Assembly: GCA_038210135.1 (NCBI GenBank)
Contig: JBBQWZ010000001.1
Span: forward strand, 62,001-126,000
Length of the DNA stretch: 64,000 nt
DNA from: JBBQWZ01 sp038210135
GTDB taxonomy: Bacteria > Acidobacteriota > Terriglobia > Bryobacterales > Bryobacteraceae
Reading direction: 5' to 3'
Shown here: positions 25,454 through 33,597 of the stretch, one piece after another
Layout: each line of letters opens with the position of its first letter
How positions within the stretch are numbered: the stretch's first letter is position 1
The notes under the pieces: model-generated
Database searches by the model: none
Seen by the model: the letters and a program-made list of their open reading frames with translations, nothing else
What the model was told of the DNA's origin: nothing
Translations under genes and position numbers: made by a program

Positions 25454-25645
25454 TGAGTGATTCTCCCTAACATCAAAATTTGCGATCTCCGTAGAGACCG
25501 CAGTGTGATTCATATATAAGGTAGATCCGAATCCAAGTCAAGAAAAAAATACGCATGCGATCGAGCGCGTCCGGTCGATAGACGGCCATCGCGCATCGCT
25601 CATCGAGCCTCGCAGCAATAAAACAATACTTGCTAGAATTGTTTT

Positions 25646-26332
25646 GTGCGTTTGGAGCCCATTTCACGGGCCTTTGCTGCGTTGACGCTGCTTCTCATCG
25701 GCGGCGCCGCGTGTTCGCACCGGAACTCGCGTCCTCTTCCGTCCGCTCCAAAAATCGGCGCGACCGAAGCCGGAATCGCGACTTGGTACGGCGTGCCGTA
25801 TCACGGCCGCCGCACTGCGAGCGGAGAAATCTACAACATGGAAGCGATGACCGCGGCGCATCGCACGCTCGCGTTTGGCACGTGGGTACGCGTCGACAAT
25901 CTGGATAACGGAAAACGAACCGAGGTTCGCGTAACCGACCGCGGTCCGTTCGTGAAGAATCGCATTCTCGATGTCTCGCACGCGGCGGCGCGGCAAATGG
26001 ATATGCTCGGCGCCGGTTCGGCGCGAGTGCGCCTGACTGTGATTCGCGCGCCGAGTTCCGCGAAGGGCGCGACGACGACGCCTCGCAACATCGACGCGCG
26101 TTTCGGCGTACAAGTGGGTGCGTTCCCTGACCGGTCGCGCGCCATTCACCTGCAGCGCGATCTACAAGTTCGCTTTGGAAACTCGCTGGCGATTCGCCGT
26201 GACGGTATGCCGCCGCAGTGGCGCATCATTGTCGGAAACGAACCTTCTCTTCAAGCGGCGGAAGAAATTGCTGTCCGGCTGCGCCGCGAATTTCCTAAGG
26301 CCGCGGTCGTTCGACTGGATGAAGCGCGGTAG
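25646..26332 (+). CDS. rlpA: RlpA-like septal lytic transglycosylase with SPOR domain
   Basis: 228 residues from a GTG. The N-terminus is a lipoprotein signal ending LIGGAAC (C23). The double-psi beta-barrel follows: GIATWYGVPYHGRRTASGE, MTAAHRTLAFGTWVRV and VTDRGPFVKNRILDVSHAAA, with the His and Asp positions of active RlpA. The C-terminal 75 residues (FGVQVGAFPDRSRA to VVRLDEAR) are a SPOR domain that binds denuded peptidoglycan at the septum. RlpA cleaves glycan strands lacking stem peptides during daughter-cell separation. It stands alone, 100 bases before the ADOP permease gene. Confidence 0.92.
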   Translation: MRLEPISRAFAALTLLLIGGAACSHRNSRPLPSAPKIGATEAGIATWYGVPYHGRRTASGEIYNMEAMTAAHRTLAFGTWVRVDNLDNGKRTEVRVTDRGPFVKNRILDVSHAAARQMDMLGAGSARVRLTVIRAPSSAKGATTTPRNIDARFGVQVGAFPDRSRAIHLQRDLQVRFGNSLAIRRDGMPPQWRIIVGNEPSLQAAEEIAVRLRREFPKAAVVRLDEAR

Positions 26333-26431
26333 CCGCCACTTTTTCAGAACGAAGCGTATCCCCGTTCTCGTACACCTTGAGGGAACACCGAGCGTTGACG
26401 TAGTTGCTCGACACCCATGAGGAGAAACCGC

Positions 26432-28960
26432 ATGATGAACCTTTGGCAGGACCTTCGCTACGGCGTACGGATGCTGCTCAACAAACCGGCATTCACCTTC
26501 GCCGCCGTACTGGTTCTTGCCCTCGGCATTGGGGCGAACGCCGCGGTGTTCAGTCTCGTGAACACGTTTCTCCTCAAGCCGCTTCACATCGACAAGCCGG
26601 AGGAGATCGTCGGAGTCTATGGCCGCGATACGAAGAAGCCGGATTCCTATCGCTCGTTCTCGTACCCGAACTACCTCGATCTGCGGGAGTCCAATCCTGT
26701 CTTCTCCGCGATCGCGGCGCACAATCCGTCGATGGTGGGCGTCGGGGAAGGCGAAACCACGCGCCGCGTGTTTGCCGACATCGTCTCGGCGAATTACTTC
26801 ACGACGTTTGGCGTGCCGCTGTTCCAAGGCCGGGCGTTCTCGAACGACGAGGAGCGGCCTGGCTCGGAAACGCCTGTCGCCATCGTCAGCTTCAACTATT
26901 GGAAGCGGCACGGGTCCGATCCCGCGCTGATCGGCAAAACCATCCGCGTGAATGGCCGCATTCTGAATATCGTCGGGGTAACGGCCGAGGGTTTCACCGG
27001 CTCGACCGCGATGATCAGCCCGGAGGTGTACGTTCCGCTCGGCCTGCATTCGGTCACAGTCAGCACAGTGTACAGCGAATCCCGCTCGATCGCGGACCGC
27101 GGGAATCACAGCTTGCTGTTGGTTGGCCGGTTGAAGCCCGGCATACTGCCGAAAGACGCCGACACCAAGCTCTCTGTGGTCGCATCCCAGTTGGAGAAGG
27201 CGTTCCCGGCCGAGAATCGCGACCAGACCATCGTCGTCCGTAGGCTGTCGCGTCTCGGGATCTCCACCAGTCCGTCGAGCGACGGCGGCGTGATTGCTCC
27301 CCTGATCTTCCTTATGGCCATGGGCGGGATCATTCTCCTGATCGCTTCGCTGAATCTGGCGAACCTGATGCTTGCCCGCGGCACCGCCCGGCGTAAAGAA
27401 GTTTCTATTCGGCTCGCCATCGGAGCCAATCGCGGTCAGATCGTCCGTCAGCTCTTCACCGAGGGACTGCTGCTCTCGTTGCTCGGCGGACTCTGCGGGC
27501 TTGCTGTCGCCTACTGGAGCACGAGCGCGCTCGTTTCGTCTCTTTCGTCGCTTTCGCCGATCGATGTCGTCATTACCTCCGGACCCGACGCGCGTATTCT
27601 TGCGGCGACTTTCGCCTTCTGTCTCTTCAGCACCATCGTGTTCGGGCTCTGGCCGGCGTGGAAGCTGTCGAAGCCAGACGTCATCTCCGATTTGAAGGAG
27701 AGCGCCGGAGAAGACAGTAGCGGCGAATCTCGCCGCTTCTTTTCGCGGCGAAACGTTCTGGTCATTGCGCAGATCTCGCTGTCTCTCACGATGCTCGCCG
27801 CCGCCGGACTGTTCGTGCGTAGCGCGGTGCGAGCCGCGCAAATTGAGCCGGGCTTCCGTCTGGAGGCCGGTGTGATTGCCGAAGTGGATCCCGGTCTCGT
27901 GGGATACGACGAGGCGCGAGGCCGTCAGGTGTTCGCTACACTTCTTGCCCGTTTGGCGACCATCCCGGGTGTCGATTCCGTGGCACTCGCAGCGACCGCT
28001 CCGTTCGGCATGATCAGCCTGGGCGAGTCGGTGCGCCCGGCGGAGCGCTCGGCGAATCAGCCGGAAACGGTCGTATCCACTCGATACAACATCATCACGG
28101 GAGATTATTTTTTGACGCTCGGCGTTCCTGTCGTTCGGGGCCGGACGTTCCGGTCAGCCGAAACGCTTCCGGGGAATTCGACGACGCGCGTTGCCATCGT
28201 CGATCAACTCGCGGCGGCCAAGCTGTGGCCCAATCAGGATCCGATCGGCAAGCACTTGCTGATCGATCCGCGAGCAAGTGCCGGTCCGAACGCTCCTCGC
28301 GTCGAGCTGGAGGTCGTGGGGATCGTGGCACCGGTGAAATCGACAATTTTCGGGAACAGCACCGAGCCGGCGCTGTATGTTCCCTTCGGGTATCAATACC
28401 AGTCGGACATGCAGATCCATCTTAAGATTTCTGCTCAGGGGCCGGACGCCGAGGCTCGATTGCTGGACTCCGTTCGGCGCGAAATCCGCGCGGTGGACGA
28501 TCACCTTCCGGTCCTCGCACTCAAGACGATTCGGACTCATCTCGACAGCAGCTTTGAATTGTGGAGCGTGCGAACCGGCGCGCGCATGTTCGGTTTATTC
28601 GGAGCCGTCGCCATGCTGCTTGCGGTGATCGGGTTGTACGGCGTTAAGGCCTACACCGTCGCTCGACGAACGCGCGAGATCGGAGTCCGTATGGCGCTCG
28701 GTGCCACGGCGCAGGAAACTCTCCGCATGATCCTCAGCGAAGGATTGAAGCTAACCCTGGTCGGAGTAGGAATCGGATTTGTGCTCGCGCTTGGAATGGG
28801 AAAGTTACTGTCCGGATTTCTCTATGAGGTCAGCGCCTTCGATCCGATTGTCCTTTCGGTCGCGCCGTTGTTCCTGACGATTACTTCGCTGGCTGCCTGC
28901 TATATCCCTGCGCGCAGAGCCGCGAAGGTGGATCCGATCATCGCTTTGCGCTACGAATAG
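26432..28960 (+). CDS. ADOP-type ABC transporter permease (duplicated FtsX/MacB)
   Basis: 842 residues. The start is the ATG spaced 7 bases from AGGAG; an ATG 15 bases upstream lies before that site. The opening MMNLWQDLRYGVRMLLNKP is typical of acidobacterial duplicated orphan permeases. There is a first helix at 20-45, a periplasmic MacB-PCD domain (PEEIVGVYGRDTKK...), three helices of an FtsX core (about 285-420), then a second PCD and FtsX unit ending PARRAAKVDPIIALRYE. No ATPase or adaptor is adjacent, which is normal for this family. It would form a MacB-like machine with separately encoded ATPase. A terminator follows after 17 bases. Confidence 0.92.
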   Translation: MMNLWQDLRYGVRMLLNKPAFTFAAVLVLALGIGANAAVFSLVNTFLLKPLHIDKPEEIVGVYGRDTKKPDSYRSFSYPNYLDLRESNPVFSAIAAHNPSMVGVGEGETTRRVFADIVSANYFTTFGVPLFQGRAFSNDEERPGSETPVAIVSFNYWKRHGSDPALIGKTIRVNGRILNIVGVTAEGFTGSTAMISPEVYVPLGLHSVTVSTVYSESRSIADRGNHSLLLVGRLKPGILPKDADTKLSVVASQLEKAFPAENRDQTIVVRRLSRLGISTSPSSDGGVIAPLIFLMAMGGIILLIASLNLANLMLARGTARRKEVSIRLAIGANRGQIVRQLFTEGLLLSLLGGLCGLAVAYWSTSALVSSLSSLSPIDVVITSGPDARILAATFAFCLFSTIVFGLWPAWKLSKPDVISDLKESAGEDSSGESRRFFSRRNVLVIAQISLSLTMLAAAGLFVRSAVRAAQIEPGFRLEAGVIAEVDPGLVGYDEARGRQVFATLLARLATIPGVDSVALAATAPFGMISLGESVRPAERSANQPETVVSTRYNIITGDYFLTLGVPVVRGRTFRSAETLPGNSTTRVAIVDQLAAAKLWPNQDPIGKHLLIDPRASAGPNAPRVELEVVGIVAPVKSTIFGNSTEPALYVPFGYQYQSDMQIHLKISAQGPDAEARLLDSVRREIRAVDDHLPVLALKTIRTHLDSSFELWSVRTGARMFGLFGAVAMLLAVIGLYGVKAYTVARRTREIGVRMALGATAQETLRMILSEGLKLTLVGVGIGFVLALGMGKLLSGFLYEVSAFDPIVLSVAPLFLTITSLAACYIPARRAAKVDPIIALRYE

Positions 28961-28977
28961 GTGACGCTTAGAAAAAT

Positions 28978-28999
28978 CCCGCCGGTGAAGGCGGGTTTT
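28978..28999 (+). terminator. Rho-independent terminator after the ADOP permease
   Basis: CCCGCC-GGTGAA-GGCGGG is a perfect 6-bp stem followed by TTTTC and preceded by AAAAAT, so it could act in both directions between the convergent genes. Confidence 0.75.
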
Positions 29000-29025
29000 C
29001 TGTCACGAATTGAAATTGCGTCGCG

Positions 29026-31779
29026 TTACTGCTGTTCTTCTTCCGCTCCGCCGCCACGGCCGCCGGAATGCGCCGGACCGCGGAACACGGCGTTCACGAA
29101 CAACAGGCTGAGGCCATCGAGGTACGCGCGATACGTCGGATCCGAGGTGAACGCGATCACGTTGCCGCGTCCCTCGCGTTGTACGATTACGAACGGCTTG
29201 TACGCGAGTTGCTTCTTGTATTCATCCCACATGTAGCCGCTCGCTAGAACCTGATCCGGTCCCGCGTAGCTCACCGCATTGACGCCGCGGTCGATTTTGA
29301 TCGGCGTCACGAACATGCGGCCGGAAACGAGGACGTGAACCGATTCCGGAACGCCAACGTTAATCCAGATCTCCGAATCGACCTTAGCTTTCGCGATGGC
29401 TCCATGCAGGCTGGTCGGGGCTTCGGTGTCGGGCTGAATGTAGCGATCCAGTTCCGCCTCCGAAGTAAACGCGCGGCCCGGTGTCCGCGCCGGAGGCGTT
29501 ACTGCCGGAGTCGCCGGAGCGGGCGGCGCACCAACGCCTGCCGCGCGACGTCCGCCAGTTCCACCGGCCGGCGCATTCGCGTCCGATCCCAACGCATTCT
29601 CCATCGTCACCGCGAGTAACGCCGTACTCGGATCCGCCAGGTAGGTGACGGCGCTGCCGATTCCGATCAGTGTGCCTCCGGCCTGCGTCCATTCCTTCAG
29701 ACGACGCGTTCCGTTGGCTCCAAGAACGGCGCCATAGCCTCCGCCGAATCCGCCCTCGGGAAGAATGATGACGTGGAACGGCGCGAGATCGAGTCCGGCG
29801 ATTTGCTGCGTACGGACCACGGTTACGGGATAGCCGAATTGGCGCTCTAGAACGAAGCGCGTATTGCCAGCGACGGCGCCGGCGGGATTGTCCCACGCGA
29901 GTAGGATTTTCGGCTTGCGAAGGTAGTTGACGTTGTTGCTGCCGAACGTCGGACCCTCATCCGTCCAGCTCTGGTCCGTCGTCAGGACGTCGGCTCCGGT
30001 AGACGCCGCCAGTTTCTCCATGACGCCGTGAATCTTTTCCGGATTCTCTTTTACTTTGAGGATCAGAGTGCCGGCCGGATAGACGACGCCTTTGATGGTG
30101 AATTTGCGATCGCTCGAAAGGACGCGCAGGTCCTCGCGTAGAGCTGCGGCGAGGAGCCGGCCCGCGCCGGTGGATGTGTAGGGGACCAGATAAGCGATGG
30201 TCGCTTTGCCGGCGTATTTTCCTTGCGGGATGGGGCCGGACTTCAACGGTTCAAAGCTACCGTCGGAGACGGCGGAGGCCGGAATGCAATCCACGTTGAA
30301 CTGCAGCGGCAGGCTCCAAGCGGTGACGTCGTAAATCTCCGAACGCAAGCGGCGCTTCCGCCGCGACTCTTCTTCTCCAACGAATTTCTCGCCCATCGAG
30401 ACGTCTTTGTCGAGGAACACGCGGATCATGCGCTTCTGCGGTTGCGATAACGAAATCGTGTAGCTGCCCGCGGGATACTGCTTCCCGCCGTTGCTGAAGG
30501 CGGCCGTCGCGCGCCGCAATTCGATTCCATGTTCAGTGAGAATCTGCGCCAGCTTATCGACGTTCGTCACGTCGCCCTGGCGAGGCAGAATGTATTCTTT
30601 GATCGGCTCCGTCGCGCCTTCTTTAATGCCATCCGCACGGTACTTGTAGAAGTCCGAGAGGATGTCCGCGCGATGAACGGCCGCGGTTTCCGCGCTCGAG
30701 ATCGACGTGATGAAATGGCGGCGAACCGTTTCGCGATAAGTAATCGTCGTGTCGTCCGATTTTTTCACCACGAGGCCGCGCGTCGAACCGTTCTCGTACG
30801 TCATGGAAATTCCGCCGTAGTAAGACGGCCAGCTCGCTCCGTAACCGGGATAGAAGGCGTCGTAGCCTTCCCGCGTGAAGTAGCTGTAGCCGAACTGATC
30901 GAAATTCTTCGCGTTGTTCTTGCCGAACCAATCGAGGCTAGTCTTTTGGAAACCGGCAAGGTGCGGATTGAACGGGTCCGCTTCGGGCGCGAAGTAGTAG
31001 GTCGAGTCCGTTCCCATTTCGTGAAGATCGATGAAGACCTGCGGATACCACTCGAGGAGACTCTTAATGCGGCCCTTGGTTTCCGGCTGGGTGATGGCAA
31101 GCCAGTCGCGGTTCATATCGAAGAAGTAATGATTCGTGCGGCCGCCCGGCCAAGGTTCGTTGTGTTCGGCGGCCGAAGGATTGGGGTCGGCCTCCAGGCC
31201 CTCGCCGATTTCGAAGCTGTGGACAAAACGGTCACGGCCATCCGGATTCTGCGCCGGATCCAGGAATACAACGCTGTTGGCCAGGATGGTTTCGACCATC
31301 TTGTCGTTCTTCGCGGCTAATAAATGATAGGCGGTCGCCAAGGCGGCGTCCGACGAGGAGATCTCGTTTCCATGGACGCCGTAAGCCATCCATATAAAGG
31401 ATGGCTGATTCTGGATAATCCGCTTGGCTTCGGCCTCACTGGTCTTCCGCGGATCGGCCAGGCGGTGGACGTTCGCTTGCAACTCGGATAGCCGCCGTAT
31501 GTTCGCCTCGGAGCCGATCGCGACGTAAATCAGCCGCCGGCCTTCCCAGGTCTTGCCGTACTCGAAGATCTTCACCCGATTTGGCTGCGCCGTAGCCAAT
31601 GCTTCCATGTACTTCACAATATTGGCGTGCCAGGAAACCCGGTCCCCGATGTCGTAGCCGACGACTTTCCGCATGGTCGGAATAGCGGGGTCGTAGGCCG
31701 TTCCGGGCCAGTACTCGAATTTTGCCTGGGCAAAAAGCGATAGGGGGAGGAGGGCAATAGCAAAAAGCAAGCGCAGCAT
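29026..31779 (-). CDS. Secreted M14 zinc carboxypeptidase with C-terminal GATase-like domain
   Basis: 917 residues from the ATG that opens a signal peptide (MLRLLFAIALLPLSLFAQ); the open frame continues 219 bases upstream through repeat-like DNA and is rejected there. The M14 domain has zinc ligands H136 and E139 in YGVHGNEISSS and H253 in IDLHEMGTDS, with DPAQNPDGRDRF and FFDMNRDW between them. From about 640 a Rossmann-like glutamine-amidotransferase-type domain follows (PKILLAWDN, HVIILPEGGFGGGYG, GGTLIGIGSAVTYL), interrupted by a Gly/Ala/Pro-rich linker, and the end is Gly/Arg/Glu/Gln-rich. It shares this layout with the M14 protein at 59.9 kb. It probably trims peptides in the periplasm. 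Confidence 0.88.
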   Translation of the reverse strand: MLRLLFAIALLPLSLFAQAKFEYWPGTAYDPAIPTMRKVVGYDIGDRVSWHANIVKYMEALATAQPNRVKIFEYGKTWEGRRLIYVAIGSEANIRRLSELQANVHRLADPRKTSEAEAKRIIQNQPSFIWMAYGVHGNEISSSDAALATAYHLLAAKNDKMVETILANSVVFLDPAQNPDGRDRFVHSFEIGEGLEADPNPSAAEHNEPWPGGRTNHYFFDMNRDWLAITQPETKGRIKSLLEWYPQVFIDLHEMGTDSTYYFAPEADPFNPHLAGFQKTSLDWFGKNNAKNFDQFGYSYFTREGYDAFYPGYGASWPSYYGGISMTYENGSTRGLVVKKSDDTTITYRETVRRHFITSISSAETAAVHRADILSDFYKYRADGIKEGATEPIKEYILPRQGDVTNVDKLAQILTEHGIELRRATAAFSNGGKQYPAGSYTISLSQPQKRMIRVFLDKDVSMGEKFVGEEESRRKRRLRSEIYDVTAWSLPLQFNVDCIPASAVSDGSFEPLKSGPIPQGKYAGKATIAYLVPYTSTGAGRLLAAALREDLRVLSSDRKFTIKGVVYPAGTLILKVKENPEKIHGVMEKLAASTGADVLTTDQSWTDEGPTFGSNNVNYLRKPKILLAWDNPAGAVAGNTRFVLERQFGYPVTVVRTQQIAGLDLAPFHVIILPEGGFGGGYGAVLGANGTRRLKEWTQAGGTLIGIGSAVTYLADPSTALLAVTMENALGSDANAPAGGTGGRRAAGVGAPPAPATPAVTPPARTPGRAFTSEAELDRYIQPDTEAPTSLHGAIAKAKVDSEIWINVGVPESVHVLVSGRMFVTPIKIDRGVNAVSYAGPDQVLASGYMWDEYKKQLAYKPFVIVQREGRGNVIAFTSDPTYRAYLDGLSLLFVNAVFRGPAHSGGRGGGAEEEQQ

Positions 31780-31886
31780 AAGCCCGCTATTGTAACGCTC
31801 GCCTGACTTCAGCGCCACGGAAATCCACCTCTTATAAGGATAAGAGCAGCGGTTGGCTTCGTTTGGTAATTTTGGCGGATCGAGAC

Positions 31887-31919
31887 CGGACGCCCACTCA
31901 CTTCGTTCGCTGGCGTCCG
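31887..31919. repeat. Perfect inverted repeat in the M14 / MarR intergenic gap
   Basis: CGGACGCC and GGCGTCCG form a perfect 8-bp stem around a 17-base loop (CACTCACTTCGTTCGCT). It lies in the 262-base gap 31780-32041, which otherwise contains no gene, only GC-rich repeat-like sequence and the MarR control region. Confidence 0.45.
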
Positions 31920-32001
31920 CACAGTTCGATCGCGGTCCGAAATGAAGTGGCGGCGTACTCTTGGCGTATCGGTCCCACCGCTTGTATTGAAGCCACAATC
32001 G

Positions 32002-32019
32002 CGATATATTTCCATATCG
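32002..32019. promoter_or_regulatory. Candidate MarR operator
   Basis: CGATAT-ATTTCC-ATATCG is a perfect inverted repeat 23 bases before the MarR ATG, in an AT-rich patch that could contain the -10 element. MarR proteins commonly bind such palindromes over their own promoters. Confidence 0.45.
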
Positions 32020-32041
32020 TAGTAATTCAATAGGAGCCCAG

Positions 32042-32494
32042 ATGTCCCTTCAACTCATTGCTGACATCCATCGTGCTTCGGGTTTGTTAACGGCAGCTCT
32101 TGAAGGCGAAAAACGGATTGCATCTTGTTCTAGTGACCTTTTTGCGTTGGCAGCATTGAGCGAATCCATATCTTACGACGTCGCATCACTTCAAACGCGC
32201 CTCACCGTTGCTCCTTCTACCCTGTCAAGCATTTTGAATCGGCTCGAGAAGCGAGGTCTGATTCAACGTCGTCCGGCAAGGGACCGCCGATCCTACGATC
32301 TCGTATTAACTCCTGAGGGTCATACCAAGGCGGAGGCCGCCAGGCAGTTTCTGGAGGGCCTTGAGGACAAGATGGTTGGCGAATTGTCCTATGGACAGGT
32401 GATCGCTTTCACGGAAGTGCTGGAGGCGCTCGAAAAGATTCTGCCCGCGACAGCGCCGAAGACCAAGGTGCGCCCGATGGCTGCTGGAGCGTAA
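32042..32494 (+). CDS. MarR-family transcriptional regulator
   Basis: 150 residues with a winged helix: VASLQTRLTVAPSTLSSILNRLEKRGLIQRRPARDRRSYDLVLTPEG in outline, where LSSILNRLEKRGLI is the recognition helix and the DRRSYDLVLT strand pair is the wing. The ATG follows TAGGAG with a 6-base gap. The first 250 bases are visibly less GC-rich than the neighbours. A palindrome upstream is the likely operator. The next gene, 62 bases away, is an HlyD-type adaptor, so the regulator may control efflux. Confidence 0.87.
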   Translation: MSLQLIADIHRASGLLTAALEGEKRIASCSSDLFALAALSESISYDVASLQTRLTVAPSTLSSILNRLEKRGLIQRRPARDRRSYDLVLTPEGHTKAEAARQFLEGLEDKMVGELSYGQVIAFTEVLEALEKILPATAPKTKVRPMAAGA

Positions 32495-32556
32495 GCCCGA
32501 TGGCTGCGGGTTAAGTAGGTTGGATTGGCGAGATCGCCCGGGGGTAAGATAGGGCT

Positions 32557-33591
32557 GTGACTCGGCCCAAGGTACTCGGCAAATGGTTCCTGTTTGGCGG
32601 AATCACGATCTTGCTGGCTATCGCGGCGGGCGCCGTCGTCGTGTGGCGTCGGGAAGCGAAGCCGGTCAAGCCGGTAACCAGCGTCCAACCTGCGCCGCAG
32701 GCGTACACAGGTTCAGAAATCAGCCTTACGGGGCGGGTCCGTGCACAGCGGGTGATCACGGTCGGAGCGCCGATCGCCGGACTGCTCGAGAACCTCTTTG
32801 TCGAGGAAGGCCAGGAAGTCTACCAAGGTCAACTTCTGGGCCGCATTCGCAATGGAAAACTGGAATCCGACAAGGAAGCATCCGCACTCGAATTGGAAAA
32901 GGCGGAAACGCGGCTCCAAAATCTGGAGGCTTCCCAGCTTGCCGCTCGCCTCGAAGCTTCCCGGGCGACAGCCGAAGCGCAGCGCGCCAAGGCGGATCTC
33001 GATCGTGCCGAGCGGACGTATCAGCGTCAGTCCGCGTTAATGAAAGAGGGCGCGACGCCGCGCTTGCAATACGAAAAAGCGGATCGCGACTATAACTCGG
33101 CGAGAACCGAATTCGAAAACGTCGATGCGGTGGCGAAGGCAGCCGAGGATCGCGTACTTGCTAATGGAAGAGAGTTAGATCGCCTCCGCCAGGTCGCAGC
33201 CGACCGCGCCAAATCGACGGAGAACGCAAAAGAAGCGGTTGGCAGTGGCGAGATGACCGCGCCCGCCGACGGGATCGTCATCGCGCGACGAGGAAGTCCG
33301 GGCGATCAGGTCACCATCGAAGGCGATCGAGACATGGTTCAGATCGCGGTCGATACCAAGTCGCTCGAAGTGGTCGTCGAGCCGGCGCCACCGGTTTTGG
33401 CGCGCATTCGGCCCGGGCTTCCCGCTACCGTTCGGATCGCGGAGCAGATCGGCGATCAGCTGATGGGCGCCGTCGCGAAGATCGACGGTACACAAGTCGT
33501 GGTGCAGTTTCTGAGCCCGAACGCCGCGATCAAGCCGGGAGTTACGGCGCAGGTGACGATCAAATTGAAATCCGTAGCAGCCAGCCGTTAG
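32557..33591 (+). CDS. HlyD-family efflux periplasmic adaptor
   Basis: 344 residues from a GTG. One N-terminal membrane anchor (WFLFGGITILLAIAAGAVVVW) precedes a lipoyl half (ISLTGRVRAQRVITVGAPIAGLLENLFVEEGQEVYQG in outline), an alanine/glutamate-rich coiled coil at about 100-220 and the second lipoyl half MTAPADGIVIARRGSPGDQV, then a short beta-barrel region. No inner-membrane pump gene is adjacent; uvrC lies convergently 6 bases downstream. It probably works with a transporter encoded elsewhere, perhaps under control of the MarR gene in front of it. Confidence 0.85.
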   Translation: MTRPKVLGKWFLFGGITILLAIAAGAVVVWRREAKPVKPVTSVQPAPQAYTGSEISLTGRVRAQRVITVGAPIAGLLENLFVEEGQEVYQGQLLGRIRNGKLESDKEASALELEKAETRLQNLEASQLAARLEASRATAEAQRAKADLDRAERTYQRQSALMKEGATPRLQYEKADRDYNSARTEFENVDAVAKAAEDRVLANGRELDRLRQVAADRAKSTENAKEAVGSGEMTAPADGIVIARRGSPGDQVTIEGDRDMVQIAVDTKSLEVVVEPAPPVLARIRPGLPATVRIAEQIGDQLMGAVAKIDGTQVVVQFLSPNAAIKPGVTAQVTIKLKSVAASR

Positions 33592-33597
33592 CGGGAG

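Noticed and set aside
25230..25460. 76-codon plus-strand frame with a phenylalanine-rich end
   Set aside because: It is the complement of the lysine-rich small gene, which has RBS and terminator on the minus strand.
26162..27841. 559-codon minus-strand open frame opposite the ADOP permease
   Set aside because: Low-complexity Arg/Glu/Asp translation antisense to a clear permease.
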